From Thermodesulfobacteriota bacterium (GTDB lineage: Bacteria; Desulfobacterota; UBA8473), in assembly GCA_040757775.1 (NCBI GenBank), contig JBFLWQ010000014.1:1-64000 (forward strand): 64,000 nt of DNA, read 5' to 3'. Position numbers and translations under genes: made by a program. The notes beneath the pieces are model-generated. The model saw only the letters and a program-made list of their open reading frames with translations. It was not told the DNA's origin and made no database searches. Numbering within the stretch: the stretch's first letter is position 1; every line of letters starts with the position of its first letter. Positions 16,961 to 25,956 of the stretch are shown here, piece by piece.

Positions 16961-19153
16961 ATAAAGACAAAACATACCTTTACAAACGCAATACTGTACG
17001 GCACAGTCCTGTCCCTCAAGCTTCTGGAAAGATTTATAAAAGCGGACATACATATAGCCGGCGATAAAAACATACCTGATAACCCCATCCTCTATGTTGT
17101 AAACCATTTTACCAGGGCTGAAACCTTTCTTCTCCCCTACATAATTAAAAAGACAACAAACAATATGCCCCATTCTCTGGCAGATTCATCCTTTTTTAAA
17201 GGAAAGTTTGGAGATTATTTAACGGCTGTAGGCGCCCTGTCATTGGATGACCCAAATCGAAACAACATCATAATAGGTGACCTTATCACCGGCAGAAATA
17301 ATTGGGTTATCTTTCCTGAAGGGGCAATGATAAAGACCAAAAAGGTTATCCGTTCCAGAAATTTCATGGTCAATTACCCCGGAAGAAAGGGACCGATACA
17401 TACGGGGTCTGCTTACCTGGCGCTCCTTTCGGAGTTCTATAAGAGAGAGATTATATCTGCCCATAAAAAAGGGGACAGGGAAAAGGTCTCGGATTATCTG
17501 AATAGGTTTAACATTGAAACAATAGACGAAATCTCTGATAAGGAAACCGTTATCATCCCCACCAACCTGACTTACTTTCCCATAAGGCCAGGGAAGAACA
17601 TCATCCAAACCCTGGCATCAAAGTTCGTAAAAGGGATACCGGAACGTCTGGAAGAGGAATTGGAGATAGAGGGTAATCTGCTTTTTTCGGATTCGGATAT
17701 ACATGTGACTTTTGGGACACCGGCAAGGGTAAGGGATTTTTTGGACCGTTACTATTTCAGGAAGAATAAACCCTTCTCTTCCTTAACAGAATACCTGAGA
17801 AGGCTGCTTTACGGCGATGACCCCGCAGGTTTTAATCTGGCACGTATTTCCCGTCGGTTGACCAATCATTTTATGGATAGAATATATTCAATGGTAACTG
17901 TCAACATGGACCACCTCTTTTCATGCGGGTTACTCTCTCTGAATAAAAAAAAGACATCGGATTATCTCTTTAAATGCAAACTGTTTTTAGCCTGTGAGAA
18001 GATTAAGAAGGAGAAAAGGTTCAATCTTCACCCTTCCCTCGATAATCTGCCCATCGAGCTGGTAGCGGATGAAAGGGAAAAAGACTATGACAATTTTGAA
18101 GGGCTTGCTATAAAAGAAGAAATCATTAAAAAGAGCGATGGCACCTATTTCATTGATACCCATAGACTTGAAATGCCCCATGAATTCCACAAGATACGTA
18201 TAGAAAACACCATCAGGGTTATAGTTAACGAGATAGAGAATGTAAAGGATTTGTGCAGAACCATCAAGAAGGAATTTGGCCGTTCCCATAAGAAGGTCAT
18301 GTCCAAAATGGTAAACCTTCTTTCCAAAATGGATAAGGAAATGTTTAGAGAGGATTATGACAGGTATTATAATGAGGAACTGTCGAAACCTCAGGAAGTG
18401 GGGGCACCTTTTTATTTAAACCCGGGGAAATCAAAAACAGGTGTGCTCATCTGTCACGGTTACATGTCGGCACCCGAAGAAGTGAGACTTCTGGGAGATT
18501 CTCTTGCCAAATCCGGATATTCTGTCTATGGCCCGCGCCTGAGGGGGCATGGCACCTCACCTTACAACCTGGCGGATGTTACATGGAAGGATTGGTACGA
18601 TTCTTTTAACAGGGGTTATACGGTTCTAAGGAATGCCTGTGAACGCGTAGTAATCGGTGGATTTTCCACAGGAGGTACCCTGGCTCTTTTGGCTGCTGCC
18701 AACAAAGAAGGTAAGATTGCAGGTCTTTTTACCGTTAATGCTCCCTTACAGCTCAAGAGTATAAAGACGAAGTTAATAGGCCCTATTCACTTCTGGAATG
18801 AACTGCTGGAGAAGTTCAATATAGAAGAGGGGAGACTGGAATATGTGGACAACCAGTCTGAGAATCCTGAAATCAATTACTCCAGAAACAGCATCAAAGG
18901 CCTGAGAGAATTGAGCCTTCTCATGGACAAAACCAGAGACTCTCTGGGCAAGGTCTCTGTTCCTGCTCTTGTAATCCAGGAGAAAAACGACCCTATTGTA
19001 GACCCGCGAAGTGCATCCATTATCCTTGATGGTATTATTTCAAAGAAAAAAGAGTCCCGTACGTTCGAGTTTAACCGACATGGCATCCTGCGTCGGAATG
19101 GATGTGAAGAGGTATTTGCCAAGATAAAGGAATTTATTGAGAGAGTTGCTTAG
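16961..19153 (+). CDS. acyltransferase-alpha/beta hydrolase fusion, probable AUA start
   Basis: Two enzyme domains in one protein. The first ATG in frame is at 17165, but the same frame is open upstream to a TAA at 16958 and encodes conserved acyltransferase sequence there, including NHFTRAET (block I, NHx4E, residues 48-55). No ATG, GTG or TTG occurs in that stretch. GGGAG at 948-952 of the 16 kb line sits eight bases before an ATA at 16961, which I propose as the start (730 residues). Block III is FPEG at about 118-121. The C-terminal part (about 490-730) is an alpha/beta hydrolase with HGYMSAPEE, RLRGHG and the nucleophile Ser569 in GFSTGG; a late HG near the end may carry the catalytic histidine. 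It probably remodels glycerophospholipids. cvpA follows. Confidence 0.75.
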   Translation: MKTKHTFTNAILYGTVLSLKLLERFIKADIHIAGDKNIPDNPILYVVNHFTRAETFLLPYIIKKTTNNMPHSLADSSFFKGKFGDYLTAVGALSLDDPNRNNIIIGDLITGRNNWVIFPEGAMIKTKKVIRSRNFMVNYPGRKGPIHTGSAYLALLSEFYKREIISAHKKGDREKVSDYLNRFNIETIDEISDKETVIIPTNLTYFPIRPGKNIIQTLASKFVKGIPERLEEELEIEGNLLFSDSDIHVTFGTPARVRDFLDRYYFRKNKPFSSLTEYLRRLLYGDDPAGFNLARISRRLTNHFMDRIYSMVTVNMDHLFSCGLLSLNKKKTSDYLFKCKLFLACEKIKKEKRFNLHPSLDNLPIELVADEREKDYDNFEGLAIKEEIIKKSDGTYFIDTHRLEMPHEFHKIRIENTIRVIVNEIENVKDLCRTIKKEFGRSHKKVMSKMVNLLSKMDKEMFREDYDRYYNEELSKPQEVGAPFYLNPGKSKTGVLICHGYMSAPEEVRLLGDSLAKSGYSVYGPRLRGHGTSPYNLADVTWKDWYDSFNRGYTVLRNACERVVIGGFSTGGTLALLAAANKEGKIAGLFTVNAPLQLKSIKTKLIGPIHFWNELLEKFNIEEGRLEYVDNQSENPEINYSRNSIKGLRELSLLMDKTRDSLGKVSVPALVIQEKNDPIVDPRSASIILDGIISKKKESRTFEFNRHGILRRNGCEEVFAKIKEFIERVA

Positions 19154-19174
19154 TTTAACCGGGGGGCTAAAATC

Positions 19175-19639
19175 ATGAACTGGCTGGATTTCGTAATCAT
19201 TTTCATAGTAGGCATCAGCATCATCTTTGGGGTAAAAAGGGGACTGATTAAGGAGAGTTTCTCCCTCCTCGCTCTGATCTTAGGCATAGTCATTGCCAGC
19301 AGGTCATATATAGGTGGGGCAAAGATATTGGGGAAACTGATTCATAACCCTAACGTCGCCAATATAGTAAGCTTTATTGCAGTATTTCTCCTGGTAGCGG
19401 TCTTTCTGACCCTCGTTGGTATATTGCTCAAGAAGTTGATAAGGTTGGTTCAACTGGGCTGGATCGACAGGCTGGGTGGGGCAGTCTTTGGTTTTATAAG
19501 GAGTTCCATTATTGTAGGTGTATTACTGGTACTTATAACCAAATATCCTGTCCTTGGTTGTGACAAATGGGTTAAAGGGGCAAAAACAGCCCCCTTTTTC
19601 CTGCACTTTATCGAATCTCTGAGAAAATTGGTTCACTAA
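19175..19639 (+). CDS. CvpA family membrane protein
   Basis: A 154-residue inner-membrane protein with four hydrophobic segments. The opening NWLDFVIIFIVGISIIFGVKRG and the loop SRSYIGGAK fit the CvpA/colicin V production family. The family is linked to colicin V production and envelope stress resistance, but its molecular function is not settled. It starts 21 bp after the acyltransferase fusion and probably shares its transcript. Confidence 0.85.
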   Translation: MNWLDFVIIFIVGISIIFGVKRGLIKESFSLLALILGIVIASRSYIGGAKILGKLIHNPNVANIVSFIAVFLLVAVFLTLVGILLKKLIRLVQLGWIDRLGGAVFGFIRSSIIVGVLLVLITKYPVLGCDKWVKGAKTAPFFLHFIESLRKLVH

Positions 19640-19680
19640 GAATGTAACTATTCAGCTTTTATTTAAAGCTCTGTATCTTA

Positions 19681-19706
19681 GACAGCCCCGATTTATCGGG
19701 GTTGTC
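19681..19706. terminator. hairpin between convergent genes, possible terminator
   Basis: GACAGCCCCG and CGGGGTTGTC pair (one G-U) around ATTTAT in the gap between cvpA and the M16 gene. No clear T-run follows on either strand, so it may be a bidirectional weak terminator or a small repeat. Confidence 0.45.
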
Positions 19707-19751
19707 CTACGTAGTAGATGGTTATTTAATCCATTTACTATAAATATATTT

Positions 19752-21206
19752 CTACTCATCCTTCAACTCTATCTCATGAACTTTACCAAACTCAGACAGT
19801 GGTCTGTCAAAATCCTTACTTTTGCCTACCACGACAAGAATGGAGCTATCAGGGTAAAGATACTTTGCCACCCTTTTAATATCCTCAAATGTAACCCTGG
19901 ATATGTTTTCCTGATACTTCTCTAAGAAATCCTCCGGCAGGTTGTCATAGTCTATGCTCATCTGCTGGTTTACTATACTGGCAGAAGAAGTAAAAGAAAA
20001 GATGAATTTGTTAATGATAGACTCCTTTGCCCATTGAAGCTCTTTTTCTGTAACACCGTTCTTCTTCAGGTCTTTTATAATGTTATAGATCAGGGATATT
20101 GCCTTGGAGGTAGTAACGGATTTGGTCTGGCATATAACGGCAAACACCCCATATTCCACATCACCTCTGTAAATACTCCCCACACTGTATGCAAGACCCC
20201 TATTAGACCTGATCTCTGAAGTCAACCTGGAATTGAAACCGGATTCTCCTAGGATAAAGTTCAATACCTTAAATGGAAAGTAGTCAGGATGGGTTTTTCT
20301 AACTGACAGATGCCCAAGTACAATTGTGGACTGAGGTACATCCTTAAAGGCATAATTTATAGATTTTTCAAAGGAATATGAAGGGGGAAGTTCTCTGGGT
20401 ATCTTGACCCCGGTTTTTTCCCAGTTCTGAAAAGCCTTTTCGACCTTTTTCACCATCTCATCCCTCTGAAAGTCTCCGGAGATAGCAAGCATTACATTTT
20501 CCGGGTGGAAGAACCTGTTGTGAAACTCAATCAAATCTTTTCTGGTAATCGCGTTAATCGATTTGACCGTGGATACCCTGCCCCTGGGGTTATCCTTGTA
20601 TAAAAGCCTTCTGAATTCCCTGAAGGCTATACTGTCAGGATTGTCGTTCCTGCGCCTTATAGCCTCAATCTCCTGTTTTTTAGCCAGGTCTAGCTTTTCC
20701 TGATCGAATCCCGGGTTCATCATAATGTCAGCAAATATCTTTATACCAATGTCTGTATCCTTCTTCATCACAGAAAGGGAGGCAGACCCGGATTCGCTTC
20801 CAATACCTATTTCTACAGCGCCTGCAATATACTCCAGTTGGTCGTTTATCTCATCCGGCGTCATAGAACGGGTGCCCCCTGTCCTCATAACTCCACCGGT
20901 TAACTCAGCCAAACCTGCCTTATCCGCAGGTTCATAAACCGAGCCGGTCCTTATAACCGCAGACAGATTCAATACGGGAAGCTCATGGTCCTCCAGAATA
21001 TACAGAACCATACCGTTATTTAGGAGTACCCGTTCCCCTTTTGGAGGAGAAAACACCAGGGGTTTAAAAATCATATCCCTGGGGTGCTGTGGTGTATTAG
21101 CATCCTCTGCAAAAGATGCCAGTCTGCCTGCGGCTACGACGCACAGGCAGACTGTTACTGCTATGATTATCAAATACAGTGAAATAATCGCCCTTTTCAC
21201 TATCAT
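19752..21206 (-). CDS. M16 peptidase-like subunit lacking the zinc motif
   Basis: A 484-residue exported protein of the M16 (pitrilysin/processing peptidase) family. Its signal segment begins at MIVKRAIISLYLI; the frame is open 48 codons further up but that part overlaps the preceding gene, and AAGGGGACG precedes the ATG at 21206. Where active family members have HxxEH this protein reads GLAELTGG, with no histidine, so it should be catalytically inactive. The RGLAYSVGS string, typical of the partner subunit, is present. It follows its active paralogue by 11 bp; the two would form the usual heterodimer, with this subunit supplying substrate-binding residues. Confidence 0.88.
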   Translation of the reverse strand: MIVKRAIISLYLIIIAVTVCLCVVAAGRLASFAEDANTPQHPRDMIFKPLVFSPPKGERVLLNNGMVLYILEDHELPVLNLSAVIRTGSVYEPADKAGLAELTGGVMRTGGTRSMTPDEINDQLEYIAGAVEIGIGSESGSASLSVMKKDTDIGIKIFADIMMNPGFDQEKLDLAKKQEIEAIRRRNDNPDSIAFREFRRLLYKDNPRGRVSTVKSINAITRKDLIEFHNRFFHPENVMLAISGDFQRDEMVKKVEKAFQNWEKTGVKIPRELPPSYSFEKSINYAFKDVPQSTIVLGHLSVRKTHPDYFPFKVLNFILGESGFNSRLTSEIRSNRGLAYSVGSIYRGDVEYGVFAVICQTKSVTTSKAISLIYNIIKDLKKNGVTEKELQWAKESIINKFIFSFTSSASIVNQQMSIDYDNLPEDFLEKYQENISRVTFEDIKRVAKYLYPDSSILVVVGKSKDFDRPLSEFGKVHEIELKDE

Positions 21207-21217
21207 CTCGTCCCCTT

Positions 21218-22720
21218 CTATTCTTTTTCCTTTTTTACCAGCTCTGCCACTGTTCTGTTGTCCTCGGCAAGATACTTTCTGACAGCCTTCAATATATCCT
21301 GAGGGGTTATTCGTTCTATTACATCCAACTGATCCTCTATATATCTCCAATCTCCTGCAACAGTCTGGTAATAAGAGAGCTTACTTGCTAACCCGGAATT
21401 GGAGTTAAGCGCTCTTATAAAACCAACCTGTAACTGGTTTTTTATCTTCCTGAGTTCCCTTTCGTTTACTGGCTCTCTTTTCAATCTTTCTATTTCCCTA
21501 TAGATGGCCTGTTCCAGCTCAGTAGTGGTATGGGGGTGTCTTGGAGCAGCAAATATAGCAAAGAGATTTGGGTACCTTGCACCTGGAAGCCCGTTTGCTG
21601 TTTCTACACTTACGGCAATCTTTTCCTCATCTATCAACCTTTTATAAAACCTGGAGGTTCGACCACTCGACAGTATGCCATCTATAATATCAAAAACGTA
21701 ATCGTCAAAATCAGGCACAGTGGGTTTGTGGTAACCTATAATCAGGCTGGGATTCGCATCGAATTTTACCTTTAGCCTTCTCTCTCCCATTTGCTCTGGC
21801 TCTTTTGTGGGAATAAACGACGGAATAGGTTGAGAAGGGATATGTTCAAAGTATTTTTTGATAATCTCTAAAGTTTTTGAGGTGTCTATATCACCTACTA
21901 CTGCAACTACAGTGTTATTTGGGGCATAATAGGTCTTAAAAAACCTCTCAGTGGTTCTCTTTTTTAAAAACATTAAATCTGACATCCAGCCAATTATCGG
22001 TCTTCGATACGGATGGGCTATAAATGCTGCTGCCATAAAGTTTTCATAGAGTTTCCCATCAGGGCTGGAATCGATCCTCTGTCTCCTCTCTTCCGTGACT
22101 ACGTCTCTCTCGGAATAAAACTCCCTGAGTACCGGGTTCAACATCCTGTCCGATTCTATTTTAGCCCAGAGATCAACCCTGTTCGATGGAAGGCTAACCA
22201 TGTACCTTGTAATATCATAGCTCGTTGAAGCATTTAAACCAACCCCCCCGTTTTTTGAATATATCGAATCTATCTCATCCTTTACCACATATCTCTTATG
22301 CCTTTTCTGTAATCTTCCCAATTCAGCTTTTAACTTGTTTATCTTAGCCTCGTCTGCTTTCTTTCCCTTAAGTATCTCATTATCAAGCCTCAAAGCTACC
22401 TGGTCGATTTCATCCAATATCTTCTTTTCCTTTAGGTAGTCCCTTGTCCCCAACATCTTTGTGCCTTTAAACAGCATGTGTTCCAACAGATGGGCTGTCC
22501 CGGAAATCCCGGAATACTCATCTGCTGAACCAACTTTAAAGCTCATGAAGAAGGATACTGTAGGAGAATACTGCCGCTTAAGTATGAGAATCTTCATACC
22601 GTTTTTCAGGGTATGTTCCTCCACCCGACCTTTAAGACTGAGTGCCCATGTTACAGAGGCGGTCAGCAAGAACACAAACAAGATAAAGAAAACAACTATA
22701 TACTTTTTGATTCCCTTCAT
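21218..22720 (-). CDS. M16 family zinc peptidase, catalytic subunit
   Basis: A 500-residue exported protease. The signal segment covers about 1-27. HLLEH at residues 77-81 gives the two zinc histidines and the catalytic glutamate, and a downstream glutamate in DVVTEERRQR is the likely third ligand. An insertion of charged helix (about 95-145) separates the motif regions. It is the first gene of a two-gene unit with the inactive subunit. It probably degrades peptides in the periplasm. Confidence 0.92.
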   Translation of the reverse strand: MKGIKKYIVVFFILFVFLLTASVTWALSLKGRVEEHTLKNGMKILILKRQYSPTVSFFMSFKVGSADEYSGISGTAHLLEHMLFKGTKMLGTRDYLKEKKILDEIDQVALRLDNEILKGKKADEAKINKLKAELGRLQKRHKRYVVKDEIDSIYSKNGGVGLNASTSYDITRYMVSLPSNRVDLWAKIESDRMLNPVLREFYSERDVVTEERRQRIDSSPDGKLYENFMAAAFIAHPYRRPIIGWMSDLMFLKKRTTERFFKTYYAPNNTVVAVVGDIDTSKTLEIIKKYFEHIPSQPIPSFIPTKEPEQMGERRLKVKFDANPSLIIGYHKPTVPDFDDYVFDIIDGILSSGRTSRFYKRLIDEEKIAVSVETANGLPGARYPNLFAIFAAPRHPHTTTELEQAIYREIERLKREPVNERELRKIKNQLQVGFIRALNSNSGLASKLSYYQTVAGDWRYIEDQLDVIERITPQDILKAVRKYLAEDNRTVAELVKKEKE

Positions 22721-22787
22721 AAAAACCTTTCCCGGTATTCTATTTTCCTCTTTCCATTTCTGACAAAGCCTATCGGCAGGTATCTCC

Positions 22788-23381
22788 CTACCCTATCAAA
22801 ACCATCCCTGCCATCATTCCCATGGGGACATCATCCGGATTGCTGTCTTTTGTGATTTTGCTTATCTGCCAGCCTAGCACCTTACTCAGTTTAAAGAAGT
22901 TCACTCCTAACCCCGACAGGGATGGCCTTGCCAGGTCAGGAAACCTGCAATAAACGCCCTCATTTAAAGCACAGCATTCATCATATCCGCTACAAAAAAT
23001 TCGCTTGCAAGAACCTGCGGCAAGCCCTTTTGAGTTTGTATGTCCGTCATTTATTGCAAACTGCTCAATAGTTGCAGCAGTTTCATGAATAATTCTGGCT
23101 ACATCAAGCCGGTCATCGGTAAGAAGTATCTCTGTGGGGACATCGAGCTTAAAGACCAGGGCAAGCTTATACTGTCCAATATATTCTCTGAACCTATCAG
23201 GCTTCATAACATGAGGCGGACAGTTTATTGTCTGTCCATAGCCATCACATCGTGGTTCTTCACACATTTTTGCAAGATGGTCTTCGACAGAAATCGCTTC
23301 AACAGATACAATCTTAGCGTCACTGACCCCAAGATTGATGGCATGTTGAATCAGCTTGTCTACAGGATGTCTTTTCTCCAT
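22788..23381 (-). CDS. DUF2284 cysteine-rich metal-binding protein
   Basis: A 197-residue protein with the DUF2284 cysteine arrangement: CEEPRCDGYGQTINCPPH in the first third and CKRIFCSGYDECC...YCRFP later. At least nine cysteines are placed to hold one or more Fe-S clusters or zinc. The family occurs mainly in anaerobic bacteria and archaea and has no proven function. It lies upstream of the M16 pair on the same strand, 67 bp away, and is probably not functionally linked. Confidence 0.8.
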   Translation of the reverse strand: MEKRHPVDKLIQHAINLGVSDAKIVSVEAISVEDHLAKMCEEPRCDGYGQTINCPPHVMKPDRFREYIGQYKLALVFKLDVPTEILLTDDRLDVARIIHETAATIEQFAINDGHTNSKGLAAGSCKRIFCSGYDECCALNEGVYCRFPDLARPSLSGLGVNFFKLSKVLGWQISKITKDSNPDDVPMGMMAGMVLIG

Positions 23382-23413
23382 TTAAATAAATCCGCCTTTT
23401 TTGCACACGGTGC

Positions 23414-24058
23414 TCATCCGTGTAATATGCCTTCAATAATATTGCTAAAGACTTTTGCAAGATTTACCCTGGTCTCAGTTTCTTTTTTGTAGATAACCAT
23501 TTTGCCTTTATCAAATGACGGGCCAAAATATTGTTCACCACGCTTTGAAAATATATGATATAAGCTTAGTAAGGTAGCATGACTGTAGTTGTGATTGTAT
23601 TCATAAATTCCCTTTAAAGTTTCAATTGATTCTTTAATTATATTTAGTTTTTCAGCGTTCTTCAAAACACAATTCAAAGCTGCATTTGCTGAAAATTTAT
23701 TTTGTTCTATTTTTTCATAATAAGGTAAGCTTTTGTCTGAACATAAAATAGCCAAACATAATGATTCTAGTGTATAACGCAAGAGGTTGCCAGAAGGTAT
23801 GATATAACCTGACAGAAATAATTTCATTGATAATGTTAGACTATCTATAGCATTGTAAAGGAATGCTGAAACATATGCTTTCCTTATATCCGTATCGATC
23901 TTAGAATCATATTCCTCCCATTTATAAAAAGCATCTGTTAAACCGTCAATAAAAGCCGATACTTCGCCTTTAAAACTATCCATAAATTGACTTCGGGTTT
24001 TAATATCATCTTCATGGATTTCTTTTTCAATAATTTCTTTTATATTTATTGTTGACAT
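23414..24058 (-). CDS. hypothetical helical protein
   Basis: Not recognised. A 214-residue, mainly helical, soluble protein with AT-rich codon use compared with its neighbours. It has a moderately hydrophobic central helix pair (YVSAFLYNAIDSLTLSMKL) and a conserved-looking YNHNYSHATLLSLYH near residue 155. The histidine-rich helix and overall size resemble HEPN-like or abortive-infection proteins in character only. Flanked downstream by DUF2284 and upstream by repeat-filled DNA, consistent with an accessory gene. Confidence 0.55.
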   Translation of the reverse strand: MSTINIKEIIEKEIHEDDIKTRSQFMDSFKGEVSAFIDGLTDAFYKWEEYDSKIDTDIRKAYVSAFLYNAIDSLTLSMKLFLSGYIIPSGNLLRYTLESLCLAILCSDKSLPYYEKIEQNKFSANAALNCVLKNAEKLNIIKESIETLKGIYEYNHNYSHATLLSLYHIFSKRGEQYFGPSFDKGKMVIYKKETETRVNLAKVFSNIIEGILHG

Positions 24059-24080
24059 GCAATATTCCTTTTATACAGAT

Positions 24081-24194
24081 GTAAAAAGTTGGGAAACACC
24101 CTTTTCTGTCATTCCCGTGAAAACGGGAATCCAGAAAAGTCAACGAGTTCTGGACTCCCGCTTTCGCGGGAGTGACGGCTATAGGGGCTTTTTA
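24081..24194. repeat. nested palindromic repeat (CCCGTGAAAACGGG type)
   Basis: Outer arms GTAAAAAG and CTTTTTAC enclose two smaller hairpins: CCCGTGAAAACGGG and CTCCCGCTTTCGCGGGAG, within the sentence TGTCATTCCCGTGAAAACGG and its continuation GGAATCCAGAAAAG. This is a widespread intergenic repeat type in proteobacterial genomes. It is non-coding. Confidence 0.75.
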
Positions 24195-24357
24195 CGAGAC
24201 CGTCAACTTTAAATGACAATTCCTTTTACAGAGATTAACAAATTACATATTTTTTTAATAATACCACAAAAACCCCGTAACTTACAAGTTCAAGTTGACA
24301 TGTTGCTGGCATTTTATTATTATCTACGCTAAATTAGCCGAATAACACCACTTATAA

Positions 24358-24617
24358 GACCTTTGAAAAATAGCCAATAGTGTCATTTCGACCCCATTCG
24401 CTTTGCTCAGAGCATGCTCTTTCGCCTGTCATTCCGAGCGAAGCGAGGAATCCTGTCTTTTAGTTTTCTGGATTCCTGTGCCTGCCCCGTACTTGATACG
24501 GGGTTCGCAAGGGGAATGACTACTGAAACCCTGTAGCAAGCTACAGGGAATTATCAAATTAAAACCATTAAGATTTCTCGTCGCTATTGCTCCTCGAAAT
24601 GACAAAACTCAAAGGTC
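24358..24617. repeat. nested palindromic repeat (GAGCGAAGCGAGGAATC type)
   Basis: Outer arms GACCTTTGA (24358) and TCAAAGGTC (24609) enclose TCATTCCGAGCGAAGCGAGG, a second hairpin GCCCCGTACTTGATACGGGG and a third CCCTGTAGCAAGCTACAGGG. The right part carries the complementary form, ATTGCTCCTCGAAATGAC. With the repeat at 24081 it fills nearly all of the 622 bp between 24059 and 24680; no gene is seen there. Confidence 0.75.
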
Positions 24618-24680
24618 ACAATACCCCTCCAAAAACAAAGGCAATGCTTTTTATGTGCATTTTATCACTGGAGAATACCT

Positions 24681-24905
24681 TTGACTAAAAAAATCTATAT
24701 AGAACAGTACATAAACTTTGATAAGAGTATCGATATAATGGTATATAGAGATGGAAAGCTTATGGATTATTATCATGATTGTCCATACAGAAACATTTAT
24801 GAAATCCTGAAGAAAATAAAGGAAGAAAATGAAGATGCAGTTTTCGAACATTTTTGCTCAGGAGAGCTATGCACAGGTGGCTGGATAAGGTGGGAAATAA
24901 ATTAA
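24681..24905 (+). CDS. small hypothetical protein
   Basis: Not recognised. A 74-residue soluble protein starting at TTG (24681), with GGAG eight bases upstream. Two cysteines pair up at the end (FCSGELC). The amino-acid composition is protein-like and the opposite-strand frame is only a shadow. Its 3' end overlaps the start of the next gene by 37 bp, so the two are probably translated together. Confidence 0.5.
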   Translation: MTKKIYIEQYINFDKSIDIMVYRDGKLMDYYHDCPYRNIYEILKKIKEENEDAVFEHFCSGELCTGGWIRWEIN

Positions 24906-25639
24906 TTATATCATCAATAATCTTGATCTGTCTCTTTGTCAGTACAATTTATAACTTAGCAGATGAGGCATTGAGTGAAACAGAAAGGAAACTCCAAATC
25001 CCCCCTTCCGTATTATCAGGCACTGACAGAGATAAAGATAAGATTATAAAGGTCGTTGAGGATTGTACTGTATTCAAGAAAATAGGAGGTGTAAGGTTTG
25101 AAACCAACCCATCAATATATAAATATCTCATGGACAGACTCCCTTTAGCAACGAACATCATACGAGGATTGAATATTCGTAACCTCGTCATCACCAAGAA
25201 CAAAGACCAGTCTTTTCATTTTAAAGATGGAGGAAGTATAATCGGGGACTTCAGATTGATACATAAGGATCCAAGAACCATTGTATTTTATTGTAATGGA
25301 CAATACAACGGGAAGGTCATTAAGAAACTCATGGGGAAGGCAGTAGTAATTGTGGAATACCAAGAAGACCATAATGGAGAATTCATTGAAAATATCTTCC
25401 ACATCTATCTGAAGGCAAATAACAGGTTTGTCGAGTTGATAATTAAGGTTTTTAAACCTCTGGTAAGTATTGTTATAGAAAGAAAAGTATTATCCTATAT
25501 GTATGCCGTCAGAGAGGTATGTGAAAGGATAACTAAGGATCCAGAGGAGGTATATAAGAGCATAAAAGATAGCAAAGAGGTTAGCAAGAATGACTTAGAC
25601 GAATATAGAAGGTTTTTTCTTTACAAAAGGAGGAATTGA
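24869..25639 (+). CDS. hypothetical membrane-anchored protein
   Basis: Not recognised. I start it at the ATG at 24869, four bases after AGGAG, giving 256 residues. The first 35 residues form a signal anchor (KLIISSIILICLFVSTIYNL). The rest is a soluble alpha/beta-looking domain with GGSIIGDFRLIH and KVIKKLMGKAVVIVEYQ, possibly a START-like lipid-binding fold, but this is a guess from pattern. It overlaps the preceding small gene and is 3 bp from the TIGR04076 gene, making a likely three-gene unit. Confidence 0.6.
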   Translation: MHRWLDKVGNKLIISSIILICLFVSTIYNLADEALSETERKLQIPPSVLSGTDRDKDKIIKVVEDCTVFKKIGGVRFETNPSIYKYLMDRLPLATNIIRGLNIRNLVITKNKDQSFHFKDGGSIIGDFRLIHKDPRTIVFYCNGQYNGKVIKKLMGKAVVIVEYQEDHNGEFIENIFHIYLKANNRFVELIIKVFKPLVSIVIERKVLSYMYAVREVCERITKDPEEVYKSIKDSKEVSKNDLDEYRRFFLYKRRN

Positions 25640-25642
25640 GTC

Positions 25643-25927
25643 ATGGCAGAGGAGTATGAATATCCAAAAATCACCTTGAAGATTGTATCCCAGAAGGGGA
25701 CCTGTACCTATGGACATGAGGTGGGACAGGAATTTGACGTGAGCGGTACGACACCGGGTGGGATGTGTCCATCCGCTTTCTATAGTGCCTACCCTTGTAT
25801 TATGGCATTAATGGTGGGAGGCAGTATGCCATGGGAGAAGGATAAAGACACAGCCCATATAGCCTGTCCTGATCCAGAGAACCCTGTTGTAATGGAATTA
25901 ATTAGAGAAAAGAGTTATGCTAAATAA
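25643..25927 (+). CDS. TIGR04076 family protein
   Basis: A 94-residue protein with the family pattern: KGTCTYGHEVGQEFDVSG, then GGMCPSAFYSAYPCIMAL and an ending with a conserved ACPD. The cysteines are likely to bind metal. The family is common in anaerobes and has no known function. A good GGAGG precedes the ATG. It may share a transcript with the two upstream orphans. Confidence 0.8.
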   Translation: MAEEYEYPKITLKIVSQKGTCTYGHEVGQEFDVSGTTPGGMCPSAFYSAYPCIMALMVGGSMPWEKDKDTAHIACPDPENPVVMELIREKSYAK

Positions 25928-25956
25928 TCCCCCAGAAAAGAGAGGAAAGCGGTTTT

